From positions 17,558,010 to 17,622,009 of the forward strand of contig NW_025335438.1 in assembly GCF_004798865.1 (NCBI RefSeq): a DNA stretch of 64,000 nucleotides, written 5' to 3'. The notes under the pieces were generated by a model. That model saw only the letters and a list, made by a program, of their open reading frames with translations, had not been told where the DNA came from and searched no databases. Position numbers and translations under genes: made by a program. The stretch comes from Varanus komodoensis. Taxonomy: Eukaryota; Chordata; Lepidosauria; Squamata; Varanidae. This document shows positions 34,565-46,400 of the stretch, one piece after another (the first letter of the stretch is position 1; every line of letters begins with the position of its first letter).

Positions 34565-35635
34565 GGATAAGCTTGGCTCAGTTACTCTTTCAGTCTAACA
34601 TATATTCCTAACTTCACTCATTATAAGAATACACTGAAAATCTTGTAGGTCACCTTCCCTGAGAAACTTGGATGACTGATGAGACATACTTGTAATAATG
34701 CAGTGTAAATGCTTAAACAGAACTCTACTAATTGTCTTTAAAAGTCCATTTTAACCAACTGACACTCTACGTTTATATCTCTGAACACTATCCTTTCTGT
34801 CAAATATATACAAAGTATGACTAGTGCTATAAAAATGCACAATATATTAATATAAATGCTTTCATTGAAAGAAGCCCTTTGTTTACACTGACTAATGAAT
34901 GCATAATGTTTTGTATTAGTCAAGGAAGTAAAGCTATAAAGCAGACAATATCAGCTATACAGCTTTATGTCTGACTTCCTTTTTCCTGGATGCAGCCATT
35001 TATTAACATCCTTAGGTCCGAATAACCCTTCATTCAAGAAAACTAAACCAAAATCACTATTGGTTTTGTTGTTCTTAGTGAATATCATTATCTTTAATTA
35101 GGTTTATCTAATATTTTAAAAAGCAATATACAAAATAATACCAATATACTATTTCTTCAACCAGAAAATATGTCAAAGTTTCACATACAACAATATTCTA
35201 ATCCACAAAATAAAGGAGACAAGATTATGTAATATTTGTACACAACCATCCAATATTTCTACACAACCATACAAAATTAGCTCAAACTAAGTAACAAACA
35301 TAAAACATATAATATAAACAAAACAAAACCATTAATAAAACAGTAATATAAAACCCTTGTTTGTATTCCCTTGTCTCACCACTCCAGCTCATCTTCTCCA
35401 CTAGGGAAGTCACCATTTAAAAGGGAATCTCCTGAACTACAGCAAAGAGGAGCATAGATGAGACTCCTAATGAAAGCTATTTGCCACCAAATAGGTTTTG
35501 CCAACCCTGAAAGAAGCAGAAAAGAGAGAAAGGTAGCTTGTTTTCAAGCTAAGTTTGTTTTAACTCTCAGTTGCAACTTGCTACTGAAATTCCACAGCAA
35601 ATCTCCATTTTAACTCTTGCACTCTCTCTTTGCTG
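34565..35635. other. Unassigned AT-rich sequence
   Basis: It includes a near-tandem duplication of AATATTTxTACACAACCAT around 35230-35273. No gene is recognised. Confidence 0.48.
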
Positions 35636-35639
35636 CAGG

Positions 35640-35890
35640 CACACCGCTGAACAGTAGCTACCATATCCCTCTTATACTGATGATAATCCTCGGTTTTGAA
35701 TTGCTGCTGGAGAACCATCTCCTATTTGAAGGGCTGTTGAGTCAAATTCAAGTTTAAAGACAAAGAACTGTAAGAGCTGTTGCCAGTCAAAAGTATGACG
35801 AGATGCACTGTATTTCTATTTAAAGTGTAATATTTACTTCTTAATTTACATTTATGCATATAGCTGATCACATGCAAATACCATGAGAAG
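35640..35890 (+). repeat. GTCCTC-family repeat
   Basis: Blocks: ATAATCCTCGGTTTTGAATT, CCATCTCCTATTTGAAGGGC with TGTTGAG, GACGAGATGCACTGTATTTC, TATTTAAAGTGTAATATTTA with CTTCTTAATTTACATTTATG, then GATCACATGCAAATACC. It agrees with 23490-23850 block by block. Confidence 0.52.
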
Positions 35891-36214
35891 CAGTGTCTTC
35901 TTTTGTTGGTTTTCCCTGGTGATTCATTAGTGTGTCTGGAGGCCAGGGTGCTTCCTGAACCTGTAGGATGCATGTTACCACTCCTGCACTAATGTAAGGG
36001 GCTTCTAGCAGAGTGGCAATAACATTGGCTGGCATTATAGATTTTCCAAGGAATCTTTTTTCACAACAGAACATGCTTGGCAATACCATAGAGTCCCCTA
36101 ATGCTCATCGCAACATTAATGCAGATATCCACATGGAAACTGCTTATTGTGTATTTTATGGTTATTTTGTTTTTCAAAACTGTTGAACTCTTAATAAAAC
36201 ACATTCTATAATGC

Positions 36215-36269
36215 AGAAGGAAGGAAGGAAGGAAGGAAGGAAGGAAGGAAGGAAGGAAGGAAGGAAGGA
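36215..36269. repeat. (GGAA)n microsatellite
   Basis: About 55 bp of uninterrupted AAGG units, the longest simple repeat in the window. Confidence 0.98.
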
Positions 36270-36274
36270 GACAT

Positions 36275-38035
36275 GAGACTTTAGTCTAAGCGAATCTGCT
36301 ACTCCCTTCACTTAATTTTCTTATTTTCATGCGGGGAGAGAGTGAAAGACAGAGCACTAGGTAATCCTGCAATGAAGCAGCTCTACCATCCTCAACTGTG
36401 CCCTCCAATTGACTCCATGGGTCAATAGTCTTTCATAGGAAAAGGTTCCCCACTCTTGGTTTATGGACTTTCCAGGTTATGACAAACACAGAGAAGTTAA
36501 AATGATATCTCATGAATGTTTCAGGTTCCACACTCTGATTTTTATACTTTAGGAAGAGGGAACAGCTGCTTTTGATTTATGTATACCAGCTACACTTGTA
36601 ATTGTTAACTTGTCCTGGTTGTCCCTATTAGCTCTCATGTAAAATGACACCCATCATCATGTAATTGCACAGTATTTCATCAACACAGCCCAACGGCAGC
36701 ACCCAAAATAATACTGGGGCAAAATAGAATATCTTCAGGTTTCAGCAAGGCTGAACAAGAACCATCCTGCAGGGCCAGTCCCTTTGAAGCTGCAAATGTT
36801 CTCCTCCATGCCTGTAGAAGCCATGTAGAGAACAAAGCCTTCTTTGATAAGAAATGCATAAATCAGCATTCAGATGCTACCTGGAAATAGGATTTCTATT
36901 ATTTTATAGGATGAGAGATGCCATGCTGCCTCCTGCCCTGGGAAAGCCATGTTCTCATAAGCAAAAGACGGCTATCAGTAACAGTGCTGGCTATGGGTTT
37001 GGGATCCTTTGGCCAAACACCCTTAAGAGCTCTTTTCCTCCACTTTCTCACTGCCTACTGACATCAGCTACTAATGCTGCTCTTTCTCATCATTGTTTGC
37101 TTGGCAGGCAGAGACAAAGAGCAAATGGGAAATGGCACCTACTGCTCCTCCTCCCCACCACCACCGTTATTAGGGCCAAAGCAAGAAGCAGGTGAACTAG
37201 TAATTTGCAATGGTGGTGCAAGAAGAAGAACAGGTCCAAGGGGCTCTTGTCAGTGTGTCCCCTGTTAGGGTGTGGGCCCTAAGATGTGCTGTTCTAAATA
37301 CTTAAGATATCTCTGTTGCTTCACAACCTTATACACAACCAATAACTTCAGCTTCATTAAACAGCAAGCATTAAGAGCCATGGATTTCATGCTGATGTCA
37401 CACATGAGGCCCACCTCTGCTCAGCTTTCAAGACAACACATAAACAAGTGTCTTAATCCAAAGGCCAGTAAGGCTCCACGGTCCAGCACAGCATTTGCCA
37501 ACAAAGCAGGGAAATGAAAACTTCAGTTTATTTACAAAGTATACGTGCTACAAGTGACAGAGATAAAGGCCATTCCCAGAGGGAAATCAGGGAGCATATT
37601 AACAAGTAGCCAGACCATTTCCTTTGCTTCTCTGTTAAACTGCACAAAGCATGAATATTTCAGATGGCTATGTAAGAGACTGCCTTATAATGGTAATCTG
37701 AAAAGAAATCACTTCGTAAGAAACTATATGGAAGTCGAATCTGATAGACTGCCGAAAAACAAGCAGCTCCTGCTCTCACCATTTTGGAACAGCAAATTTC
37801 AGAATGTGCTATAACTATCAAATCTTTTCCCCTTGTTTGTTATCACATTCTATTATCTGACTCATGAAACTACTAGATGTTTAATGGCTCAGATGGATAG
37901 CTAAACTAAATTCTATTTGAACCAGCTGCTGATGAAAATTAGATGAAATGAACATAGAATATAATATATAATATTTTGTACATTTTGTATGCTTAATTTA
38001 AAGTAAGTTTTAAAAATCTGTTTATCTTTTACTCT
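36275..38035. other. Unassigned sequence
   Basis: No gene recognised. Open frames at 36854-37195, 37272-37517 and 37545-37814 (+) have no family features. It contains copy B of the unnamed repeat at 37145-37255. Confidence 0.45.
37145..37255. repeat. Copy B of an unnamed two-copy repeat
   Basis: CCCACCACCACCGTTATTAG, GGCCAAAGCAAGAAGCAG, GTGCAAGAAGAAGAACAGGT and CCAAGGGGCTCTTGTCAG align with copy A (30955-31070) in the same orientation. It carries extra sequence (GTGAACTAGTAATTTGCAAT) between the second and third blocks. Confidence 0.45.
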
Positions 38036-38038
38036 AGA

Positions 38039-38177
38039 GCAGCATTCCCCAACCTACTACCCTTCAGAGGCATTGGACATGAGCTTCCATCAGTCCAAGC
38101 TGTGTTAGCCAATGGTCAAAAGTGACAGCAGTTAAAGTCCAAAGCATATACAGAGCTCCAAGCTTGGGAAAGCTGCT
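38039..38177. mobile_element. Non-autonomous hAT-like element with terminal inverted repeats
   Basis: The left end AGCAGCATTCCCCAACCT and the right end AAGCTTGGGAAAGCTGCT are inverted repeats (AGCAGCxTTCCCxA). The interior GGCATTGGACATGAGCTTCC faces TGACAGCAGTTAAAGTCCAA, with TTAGCCAATGG between them. It is the same family as 6023-6172, here with both ends. Confidence 0.52.
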
Positions 38178-38442
38178 AGAGATTTCCTGATAGTGAAGAG
38201 ATTTATACAACAAAAATGAGTAACAACTTACTCATTTTTCATTCTATATTTCACATTCTAAATCTGATGAAAAGTAAATTATTACCAAGCTGTGAATGAT
38301 CACATGCTTAAAAGAAATTAATATTTTCTTATTATCAGTGTGCTACTTATTTTGAAGTCTGGGAAATTCCTTTAACTGATGAAATCAATTGGTTGCTTAT
38401 AAACAGTTTGATTAGCCATTAGCCCTGGGGTTAAAATCGATC

Positions 38443-38444
<2 letters not shown>

Positions 38445-38477
<33 letters not shown>

Positions 38478-38540
38478 CTATACTATTGCTGAGGCTCTCT
38501 CGGTGGTTTACAACAACATTAAAAAAAAAACACTTTCAAA
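38445..38540 (-). mobile_element. L2-type 3' tail with (ATC)n microsatellite
   Basis: Eleven or so TCA/ATC triplets (38445-38476) lead into CCTATACTATTGCTGAGGCT and CTCGGTGGTTTACAACAACA. In reverse this is the TTGTxAACCxCCxxGAGxCT end of an L2 3' UTR running into its tail. Confidence 0.5.
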
Positions 38541-38544
38541 GACT

Positions 38545-39480
38545 CTCTGTATTAAAATGACTAAAGAATTGTCTGCATTCATCCTCTTTCCCAGGTCACA
38601 CTATAGGCTGGTAAGAAAGGCATCTCCAAACTACCTCATTCCAAACACAGAATCTGATTGACCTGGCAGCTAGATCTTACTTCAGTGCAGGCAATGGGAC
38701 ATCCCCCCTCCACTGCATCTGAGGACAGCAAGCTACCTAGCACAGGGACAGCTGTCTCCACACAGTCACTATTCTCCACCTACCAGCATCCACTACCCAA
38801 GGTGGACCTATCACTCTGCCTATTGGTGGGGCTTGCTATGTAAAGGTGCCCAGGCAGTCTCACATCCAAGCATTTACTACAGTTACTTAACTTCAGGAAG
38901 GTTGCTTTATAATCTGCCTTCAAAGTCAGACTATATTCTGGGCATGTTTACTCGGAATTAAGCTCCAACAAAACATTTATATGGGAGAGGATCTTCCATG
39001 GATAAGGACAACTGCCTCAGGCATTTGCAATGATACTGCCTTTCTAGCACCTTGACTATGAACTCTCGCTGATGTTTCAGGTTTACTCACATGCAAGTCT
39101 CACTGAGACCAATAGCACATACAGTAAGAGGGCCTCAAGTTAAGAGGGCTTAGGACTGAAACTTTAGTGTATAATTTAAAAACTATCCAGAAGTGGCTAG
39201 ATGAAGCAAAACAAAAATACTCTTTGGCTCTTAACTCATTTTAGCAGTCCACTGCTTCAGATATTTCTGTGATGATGAACTCATTCATCTATTTCCCTTT
39301 AATGTTTATTTTGGAAAGACGAAATGTTATTTTGAAATAAATGAAGAAGAAAATTGGACAGTGAAGGAAACCATTAATCACCCTTGGCTAAAAATGTGCA
39401 CTCTGCTGGACTAACAAAAGTTCACTGATTAAAATATAGATGCATCAAATAATTATCAACTTGGATTGATCCCAGCAGAA
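38545..39480. other. Unassigned sequence
   Basis: It includes a palindromic-element fragment (GGGCATGTTTACTCGGAATT with AAGCTCCA) near 38940-38970. No gene is seen. Confidence 0.45.
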
Positions 39481-39485
39481 AAATT

Positions 39486-39620
39486 ACTATCACTATCACT
39501 ATCATTATAGCATTGTCATAATCATAATTTATCATCAGTATCATTCATTCCATTCATGGTTGTCCTTTAGCCAAAGCTCTCAGGCTGACAGCATAATAAA
39601 AATGAATGTTAAACCAATGC
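39486..39620 (-). mobile_element. Possible L2 3' tail, very decayed
   Basis: Degenerate ATC/ATT triplets, then GCCAAAGCTCTCAGGCTGA, suggest another reverse-oriented L2 end. The resemblance is weak. Confidence 0.28.
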
Positions 39621-39624
39621 TAAA

Positions 39625-41149
39625 ACACATTAAGAGTGCAATCCTATCTCCTCTGCCCTTGCTGTATGAACAGAGAGGTTAATATGTATCCTACACCCTG
39701 AATGAAGCCTAGTGGCAGTGATCTCTGCTCTTGCCATGCCTCACACCCTGTTTTTTTTTTAATCTAATTGACCATTTTCAATCATGTAGATAAAGTATCA
39801 GGGAATGGAAGTGGGAAAGGCTGGAACACCAAGAGTGAGTTAGCCCTTAAAATGATCAAGTGATAGGAAGCCATTACTAAAACATAGGGATTTAATCTAT
39901 AAAAAGATGACAGACAAGGGGTTGGAATTGGATATGTGTGACAGACAAAGGGATTCTCTGAAAATGATTAGTATTTTTTTCAGTCCACTAAAAGAAACTT
40001 ATTCATAAAATTATAACACTATAGGCTTCTTCAGGCATTCAGTCTGAACATGGGATGGGGAAAATAGGAACACACACAGCTAGCCTGGTACAAATATGTG
40101 TGCAGGTCATGCCCCACCTAGTCAATGGGTAGGTTCACAAGACACAAGAAGTCATGGTGAAATCTAACTGTTGTGGGTCTGTTGTGTCATCTAGATTTAG
40201 TTCCAGATCTCCCGCATCATAGGATCAAGTTTTCTGAAACCACAGAGAGAACCAGCAATCTTTTCTAAAGTTTCCATGTTTCACTGCAGCTTCTCCAGTG
40301 GTCTGAAACTAGGATCACCATTTACCATTGTTGGTAAAAAAAAACACCATAACAATTAAAGCAGCTGTAGAAGTGGTCATTTCTAGCTTTCAATCTGTTC
40401 TCTCCTCACCTCATAGCAGCAGATGTGTCATTGCTTACTTTATTCCAGTTAGCATATCTCCTGGTTTACTTTTGTAGAGAGACAGCATAAAAATACACAG
40501 AGAAAGGGAAAATTTAGTAAAACAGTTTATTTCATTTAATAAACAATTCTCTGGAGGCTGGAGGGCTGGAAGCGTTGCCAACATTCAGGTACACTTGGGA
40601 GAGGGAAGAGGGTACTTGCCTAAGGACCACAATGGACCAGTCAGGAAGAGGCTGCTGCAATCCATAGACTAGAACAGGGAAAGGATGGGGATTTCATTCA
40701 TGGGTCTGCTGGGATGCATGGCAAGGTCAGGAGGATGGAGTAGGCAGCATGGAAACCATTGTTCCATGGTTTCCTGGGAAACCATGTGATTGTCTCACTA
40801 ATAAAACTCCATGAGATGTGGAAACAGTGCAGGGTTATTTGCCATGTCACTTGAACCCAGCCAGTGTGTGACCAGCACAGCCTAAAAGGGGGAGGGGGAA
40901 TCACTGGGGCCACATATCCTGGTCAACCAGGGTTCCCACTCTAGAAAGCACCTCTACATTTGTAGGAGGTCACCTTCATGATGACACTGCTCATGTGTTG
41001 GAGCAGGACATTCAGTGGTGTTGAGGGGACAGAGCTAGTCCACACATTCCCTTTGACTCATTAATGAACTTAGTCCCCATGAGTACCTAACACCTGAACA
41101 GGTTTATAATGATGCAGCACTGACTTGAATTATATTTGACAGGTTTATG
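39625..41149. other. Unassigned sequence
   Basis: No gene or repeat recognised, apart from a T10 run near 39751-39760 and an AAGAGTGCAATCCTATC word near 39632 that may be a palindromic-element end. Confidence 0.45.
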
Positions 41150-41378
41150 AAGAATAAGTTTATCAAAAGCTAGTAGCCAAGATGGCTAAATGGGACCTTC
41201 AGGTTCAGAAGAGGCACTGTTCTGAATTCTAGATGCTGAAGGCAAACCATGAGAAAGGACCTTCATGTCCTTCTTTTGTGGCCTTCTTGGACATATCTTG
41301 ATGGCCACTGACAAAGGGATAGAAATAGACTAGATGGATCTTTTTCTGATTCAATTGGACTGTTATATTATTGCATTG
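41150..41378 (+). mobile_element. CR1/L3 LINE 3' end, old
   Basis: AGCTAGTAGCCAAGATGGCT, AAATGGGACCTTCAGGTTCA, TCCTTCTTTTGTGGCCTTCT, TTGATGGCCACTGACAAAGG and AGACTAGATGGATCTTTTTC follow the non-coding 3' region of amniote CR1/L3 in the correct order. Confidence 0.68.
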
Positions 41379-41379
41379 T

Positions 41380-42630
41380 CATGGGAATTAGCATATTCAT
41401 GAGGCCCTCAAATATTCTAAACATGATATCAGGCTAGAATTTAAGTGTGTCATCCTTTTAAAGGAATCAGTAGTGGTATATGTTAGCATGATATCATTTA
41501 TCATGCTAACCCACTGGATGGGTGGGGTTCAACTATTTTGCTTCTTTTTTATAATTTCAGAATCCACTAATGAGAGCCTGTGCAGAAGGCATAAATTAGG
41601 ATTAAAGAATTTGGAATCCAGAAATATGTTTCAACTGGACTGAATGCAACCCGTTGACCTTCTGTAGAAAAATCCATCCCTGTTACTCCATTGCTCTTGA
41701 TTTCAATAGAATTTAGATTGGGGAAGAATTGTTGTTGCTATTGTTAAACAAGTGGCAGCCAGAAATCCTTGCCAATCAGCTATAAACACACTAGAGAAGT
41801 ACTAGTATATTCAGTTTACCTTCTTCATGCTCCAGGATCCAAGTTACATATATCAAGGCATATTTCTATGCCTGTTTGAACACATAATAAGTCCTGCACC
41901 TTGCAGCATTCCCCAGCCACCTATGCTGACTGAAGAATGCAAGGAAGTGTAGAACATTTTTTCCTGTCAAAAGAAGCACAGGATGCTACCTTCAGGGTGA
42001 ATGACAGGGGACAAGAACGGGGCTTGAAAGGAACCATCCTTTCCTAATTGCTGCAAGTGAGTTCTACTGTACTACAAGATTTCATCATGCTTCACCAAGA
42101 GCTCCATTGGGATATCATACAGTAAGTTCAGTACATTCAATGACCTCCTCTCATTACACTGGGCTGTTCCTTTTGTTGATGAGACTTTCTAAAATTATAC
42201 TGGAAGCTATACAATTCTGGCTTGTTTCCATGTTAAACAGTGCTTATCGCATGGTGCTCTGTATTGTTATCAGATAACCCTGTGCACATACACAAACACT
42301 GCCACTATCAGCCACCAACAGGCCATCGCCTGGCAATTGCTCTAAAAGGCCCAGAAACAAACGGAATGTGAAGGGAATATTAGTATCCTAAATAGGAAAG
42401 TGGTATTCAGTATTATTAACAACAGACCTGATAAGACATTGTAAAAAGATATGAACCTCTACACTATTTTTGAATGCATGTGTATGTACATGTGTATGAG
42501 AGAGGGAGTGAAAAATTATAGTACTCATATTTTGTAAGTAATATCATTTTGGCGGATTGATACTATAGTGCCTCACAAATGTACTGTGGTAAAGGACCCT
42601 GCTCCCATCATAACAAAACCAGTGAAACCT
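41380..42630. other. Unassigned sequence
   Basis: A small hairpin, GTTAGCATGAT / ATCATGCTAAC with a 7-nt loop, lies near 41483-41511. Nothing else is recognised. Confidence 0.48.
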
Positions 42631-42632
42631 TT

Positions 42633-42750
42633 CCCTGCCCAAGTGACTGCCAGGTGTTTCAGACCATCACACTTGGCCATTGGACATGCTGACTGGAGCC
42701 GACTGGAATTCTAGTCCATATCATCTGGAGTTCCCCAGGTTGGATAAGGC
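42633..42750. mobile_element. hAT-like non-autonomous fragment
   Basis: TTGGCCATTGGACATGCTGA, CTGGAATTCTAGTCCATATC and ATCTGGAGTTCCCCAGGTTG correspond to the right half of the element at 6023 and 38039. Confidence 0.45.
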
Positions 42751-42754
42751 CATA

Positions 42755-43335
42755 ACCTATGAGAACTGGGTGTGCAAAGCTTTGCCATGCCAGTTTTGCT
42801 GTATCTAAAGCTCCTTTCTGTCATGTCGAGACTCTAATGCAAGTTTACCAAGTTCAGTGGTTGGAGGGGTGCTAGAGGCATTGCCTTAGTATTTTACAGG
42901 GCCTTTCTCTGAAGAAAAGTGGATCAAACATGCCTTGAGAGCAGCCAGTTCCAGTTGTAATAAAGAAAGAACAAGACGAATGGTTGTCCTGAGCTACAAC
43001 ACAGTTACTTGCCTTTGATGCATGTCTTTCAGAACCAGAGAATAAAGGGAGGGAGGGAGAAAAAGTCATCAGGTGCCTGGTCCTGCTCTCAATGCTCTAC
43101 TCAAGACAGGGGCACTCATCACCAACTCTTCTCTGGTAAGGAATCCAGGAGACAGAGGCAGGGGGCATATCAGACACTTTTCCAGATGCAAATATATATT
43201 TGCTATCTGTGGCTTTAACTTGCAAACTAGCATATCAGTCTACTAAACAAACAAGCAACTCTTCAAAGGCTAAAATATGGTAGAAACTAAATTTGAACTG
43301 TTGGTTTTGAGTTGATTGTATGCTATGCTATGCTA
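42755..43335. other. Unassigned sequence
   Basis: No gene or repeat recognised. A short TATGC/TATGCT iteration lies at about 43318-43337. Confidence 0.48.
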
Positions 43336-43339
43336 TGGC

Positions 43340-44146
43340 AAATAGGTTTCCCATAGACAAAGATCTCAGTCAAGAATGTATTTTATCCCCCAATGCGTTT
43401 GAACTAAACACAGAACTATACAATCAGAGGAAGGAATGAAAATAGGAGGAAGAAACATCATTAAGATATGTAGATGATATGTGCCATACTACTGGCAGAA
43501 AGCAGCAATAACCTGAAGCAACTCCTGTTAAAAGTGAAAGAAGAAAGTACAATAACAGGGCTGCCACTGAAAATTAAGAAAACAAAAATCATGTCCACAG
43601 AATTACAGAACTTTACTTGGAAGGGCAGCAATGAAGGAACAAGAACATATCACTGAGTGTAAGGATGTTTTACTGTTGACCAAGGAATAGATCATCCAGA
43701 TTTTTGCATTCCCCATCATAGTCTATTGGTGTAAAAGCTGGACAGTGAAGAAAGCTGATAGGAAGAAAATTGATGTGTTCAAAACATGGTGCTAGAGCAG
43801 AGCTTTGCAAATACCCTGGACTGACAGAAAAACAAACAAGTAGGTCCTAGATCAAATCAAGTCAGAGCTTTCTTTAGAAGCAAAAAGGACAAAACTGAGG
43901 CTGTAATACTTTGGATGCATCATGATAAGGCAAGACTCCCAGGGGAAGACAATCATGTTAGAGAAAGTCGAAGGGAGAAGACAAGAGGGAAGACCAACTA
44001 TGAAATGGATTGAATCCCAAAAGGAAGTCACAGTCATGAACTTGGAAAAGCTGAATGAAGCTGTCATGGACAGGACATTTTGGGGGACTTTCATTCATAG
44101 GGCAGCCATAGGGCAGAGATGCTTTGACAGTACATAACAACAAACA
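43340..44146 (+). mobile_element. RTE-BovB LINE, 3' portion
   Basis: Degraded coding blocks of the BovB protein occur in order: a GGRNIIK...RYxDD-like region near 43440-43475 (AGATATGTAGATGAT), then LLLKVKEESTITGLPLKIKK with TKIMSTELQNF (about 43520-43610), CKSWTVKKADRKKIDVFK-like sequence (about 43730-43785), and IMLEKVEGRRQEGRP, MKWIESQKEV and LNEAVMDRTFWGTFIHRA (43945-44100). The last matches the MLGKIEGRRRRGR...MRWLD...VMDREAW signature of BovB. It ends with an A/C-rich AACAACAAAC tail. Several frameshifts and stops break it, and the 5' half is absent. Confidence 0.87.
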
Positions 44147-44394
44147 AAAGGAGTTATACTTTGGGCATATCATGAAGGGGTAAGACTTATTGGAGAAGAT
44201 AATGTTAGGAAAGTCAAAGGCAGAAGAAGACAAATACTAAATATGAGATGGATTGATTCCTTAAAAGAAAGCAGAGACTTGAATTTACAAGATCTGAACA
44301 GGGCTGTCAAAAATGGGACATTTTGGAGGGCATTTGTTCATCGCCTACGGTCACCACAAATGGGAGACAACTTAATGGCATGTACAACAAAATG
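44147..44394 (+). mobile_element. Second RTE-BovB 3' end directly after the first
   Basis: Starting GTTATACTTTGGGCATATCA, this segment repeats the final about 247 bp of the preceding BovB (43899-44146) with roughly two-thirds identity by eye. Blocks include AGATGGATTGATTCCTTAAA, AGATCTGAACAGGGCTGTC and GGGACATTTTGGAGGGCATT, and it ends GTACAACAAAATGAC. It is either an independent truncated insertion or an old tandem duplication. Confidence 0.82.
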
Positions 44395-44466
44395 ACAGAA
44401 ACATCAAGGCCTATCTCAAAGTGTCAAAAATGGCAGGTGTCCCATGAAGTTCAGGCTAGAATGCCA

Positions 44467-44535
44467 GATGCACTTACTTGAAAGTAAGTTCCCATGAACA
44501 CAATAGGGCTTACTTCTGTGTAGTTCTGTACAGAG
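44467..44535. repeat. Short palindromic element copy
   Basis: CACTTACTTGAAAGTAAGTT, CCCATGAACACAATAGGGCT and TACTTCTGTGTAGTTCTGTA show the two complementary arms (AAGTAAGTTCCCATGA / ATAGGGCTTACTTCT). One of the clearest copies. Confidence 0.58.
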
Positions 44536-44539
44536 TTAC

Positions 44540-46395
44540 CGTACCACTTCCTTGTTAGTTCATTTAGCATTATAACCTAAATCAGTTTCTTCAGATTATA
44601 CTTTGTAGTACTTCAACCATCATAATACCTAAAATTGAACATTATGGATTTATAAGTCCTGAAAGTAAGGTTCTACATTCAATTTTTTATTTCCTGCTAA
44701 AATATTCAGATTTACACACCCCAAATGTCAAATGATAAATACTATCATTTAGAACATTTCATAGATTATTAGTGGCTCACATTTCCAAAAGTTGCGAGGT
44801 GTTAATAAAAATAATGCAGATCTGCCTCTTTAAACCAATTTTTCTTTAGTTTTTTACTCTTAATCCCATAAGAAGAATCAGTGTATCAGGAGGAAATAAC
44901 TGACTGATCTCTAGGAGATGATAGGTTGTTTTCTTAATTTTTAAAAATGCAAAAAAACACCAAAGATTTCCATTTATGGAATGTAAAAGTCGTGCATTCC
45001 AAGTAGCATAGCCAGTCCAGTGTCAAGTTTTTTGCTGCGATAAGGCTTGAAACAGGAAGCCATGAGAGGTCAGGAAGGAAGTACTATCAGGCCAGAGAGA
45101 AGGACTGTAAAGTAAAGGGAGCTGCACAGGCCCTTGCATTCAGGCTGCATAACAACTGCTCTATTTTCCAAAGAAAAACAAAGCTACAAGTAGAAAACCT
45201 GCACAGCTGTCACTTATTGCCTATTGAAAACATACCTCCTTGCTACACTTGTTGTTTTGCCTGTACAGACTTTGCCAAGATTGCAGCAAAAACACTGTTT
45301 CTTCTGCACTGCTTCTAGGAAGCCAAGCAATTCAAACTGACCTTGAACATATGGAAGGAAATGGATTTAATAGTAAATCTGCCCCATTATGCCACAGCTG
45401 AAAGTGAGTAGCTTAGCTTTTAATGGCACCATTCCAGAAGCCACCTGTGTGTCCCCGTGTATAGTCTGATAACGGGAAACAGATCATTGGACAAAAGGGA
45501 AAGTTTTTCTGGGTTTCTTCTAAAACTTTGAAGAGTTGAGAAGACCTTGCTGTAAATCTGGCTTCAGAAGAATACTGGAGTTGTGGAGCAAGGCTTATGT
45601 ATGGGGACTTCCTGCCTAGCTGGAACAATGATGCCAAGTGCCACTCATGCCAAGCACACATGAACATCCCCACTGCGTTACAGTGGTGCAGCAAGCAGTG
45701 GAAACCACCACAGCTTGAATATTCCAAATGACCTGGGTATGTGCCAGCTATGGAGACCCTGCAAACTGGCCCAGAGAGAGAACAGAGATGCATCATCACA
45801 ACTGCTTGCACTGTTGGACTCCCTTTGGGCATGGCTACGGGCACCATCGTGATGAATGTCTGTATGGCCACATTAATTACTACACCAACTCAATCTCATG
45901 GCCATTTGCAGCTATTTACAATATCATTAGCAATGCTATAATATCACAGCTAATGTTTTAATAACTATAAACATTTCTGTTACTTTTTGCAACATTCATT
46001 GAGCTACTCATTATAGTGTAGTAAAAAATATTTTGCAAGTAGATGGAAGTTTGCCTCCAGATGTAGACTTCTGTAGTTGGGCTGGTACCTTAATGGCAAA
46101 ACATATATTTCCATGAAAACATTTTTTAAAATTTTTGCTCTATGCTGTGTGAGTAAATAGGATACATTACTACACGAGAGGAAGTGTTATACAAAGTGAG
46201 TACGGATATGTTTATTCTTGTTTGGAATATGGCTTTGTTTGAATAAAGCAACTATCACTGCCAGATATTGAGTGTCACTTATTGCTTCCTTTTGTTTATA
46301 AGAAACATTTCTTTCCTCTAGTGTATATAGTAAGATCATTTTGACAATTCTGTATTCATTTGAAAGTAAGGCAGGAAGAAAGCAGACTATAAAAG
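44540..46395. other. Unassigned sequence
   Basis: No gene or repeat recognised. The 152-aa minus-strand frame (45413-45871) and its plus-strand shadows lack family signatures. Confidence 0.45.
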
Positions 46396-46400
46396 CTAAA

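Noticed and set aside
41483-41511. Small hairpin GTTAGCATGAT/ATCATGCTAAC
   Set aside because: An 11-bp stem in AT-rich DNA is expected by chance in a window this size.
45413-45871. 152-aa minus-strand open frame
   Set aside because: No domain, no family resemblance and no exon-like boundaries. Length alone is not convincing in 64 kb.
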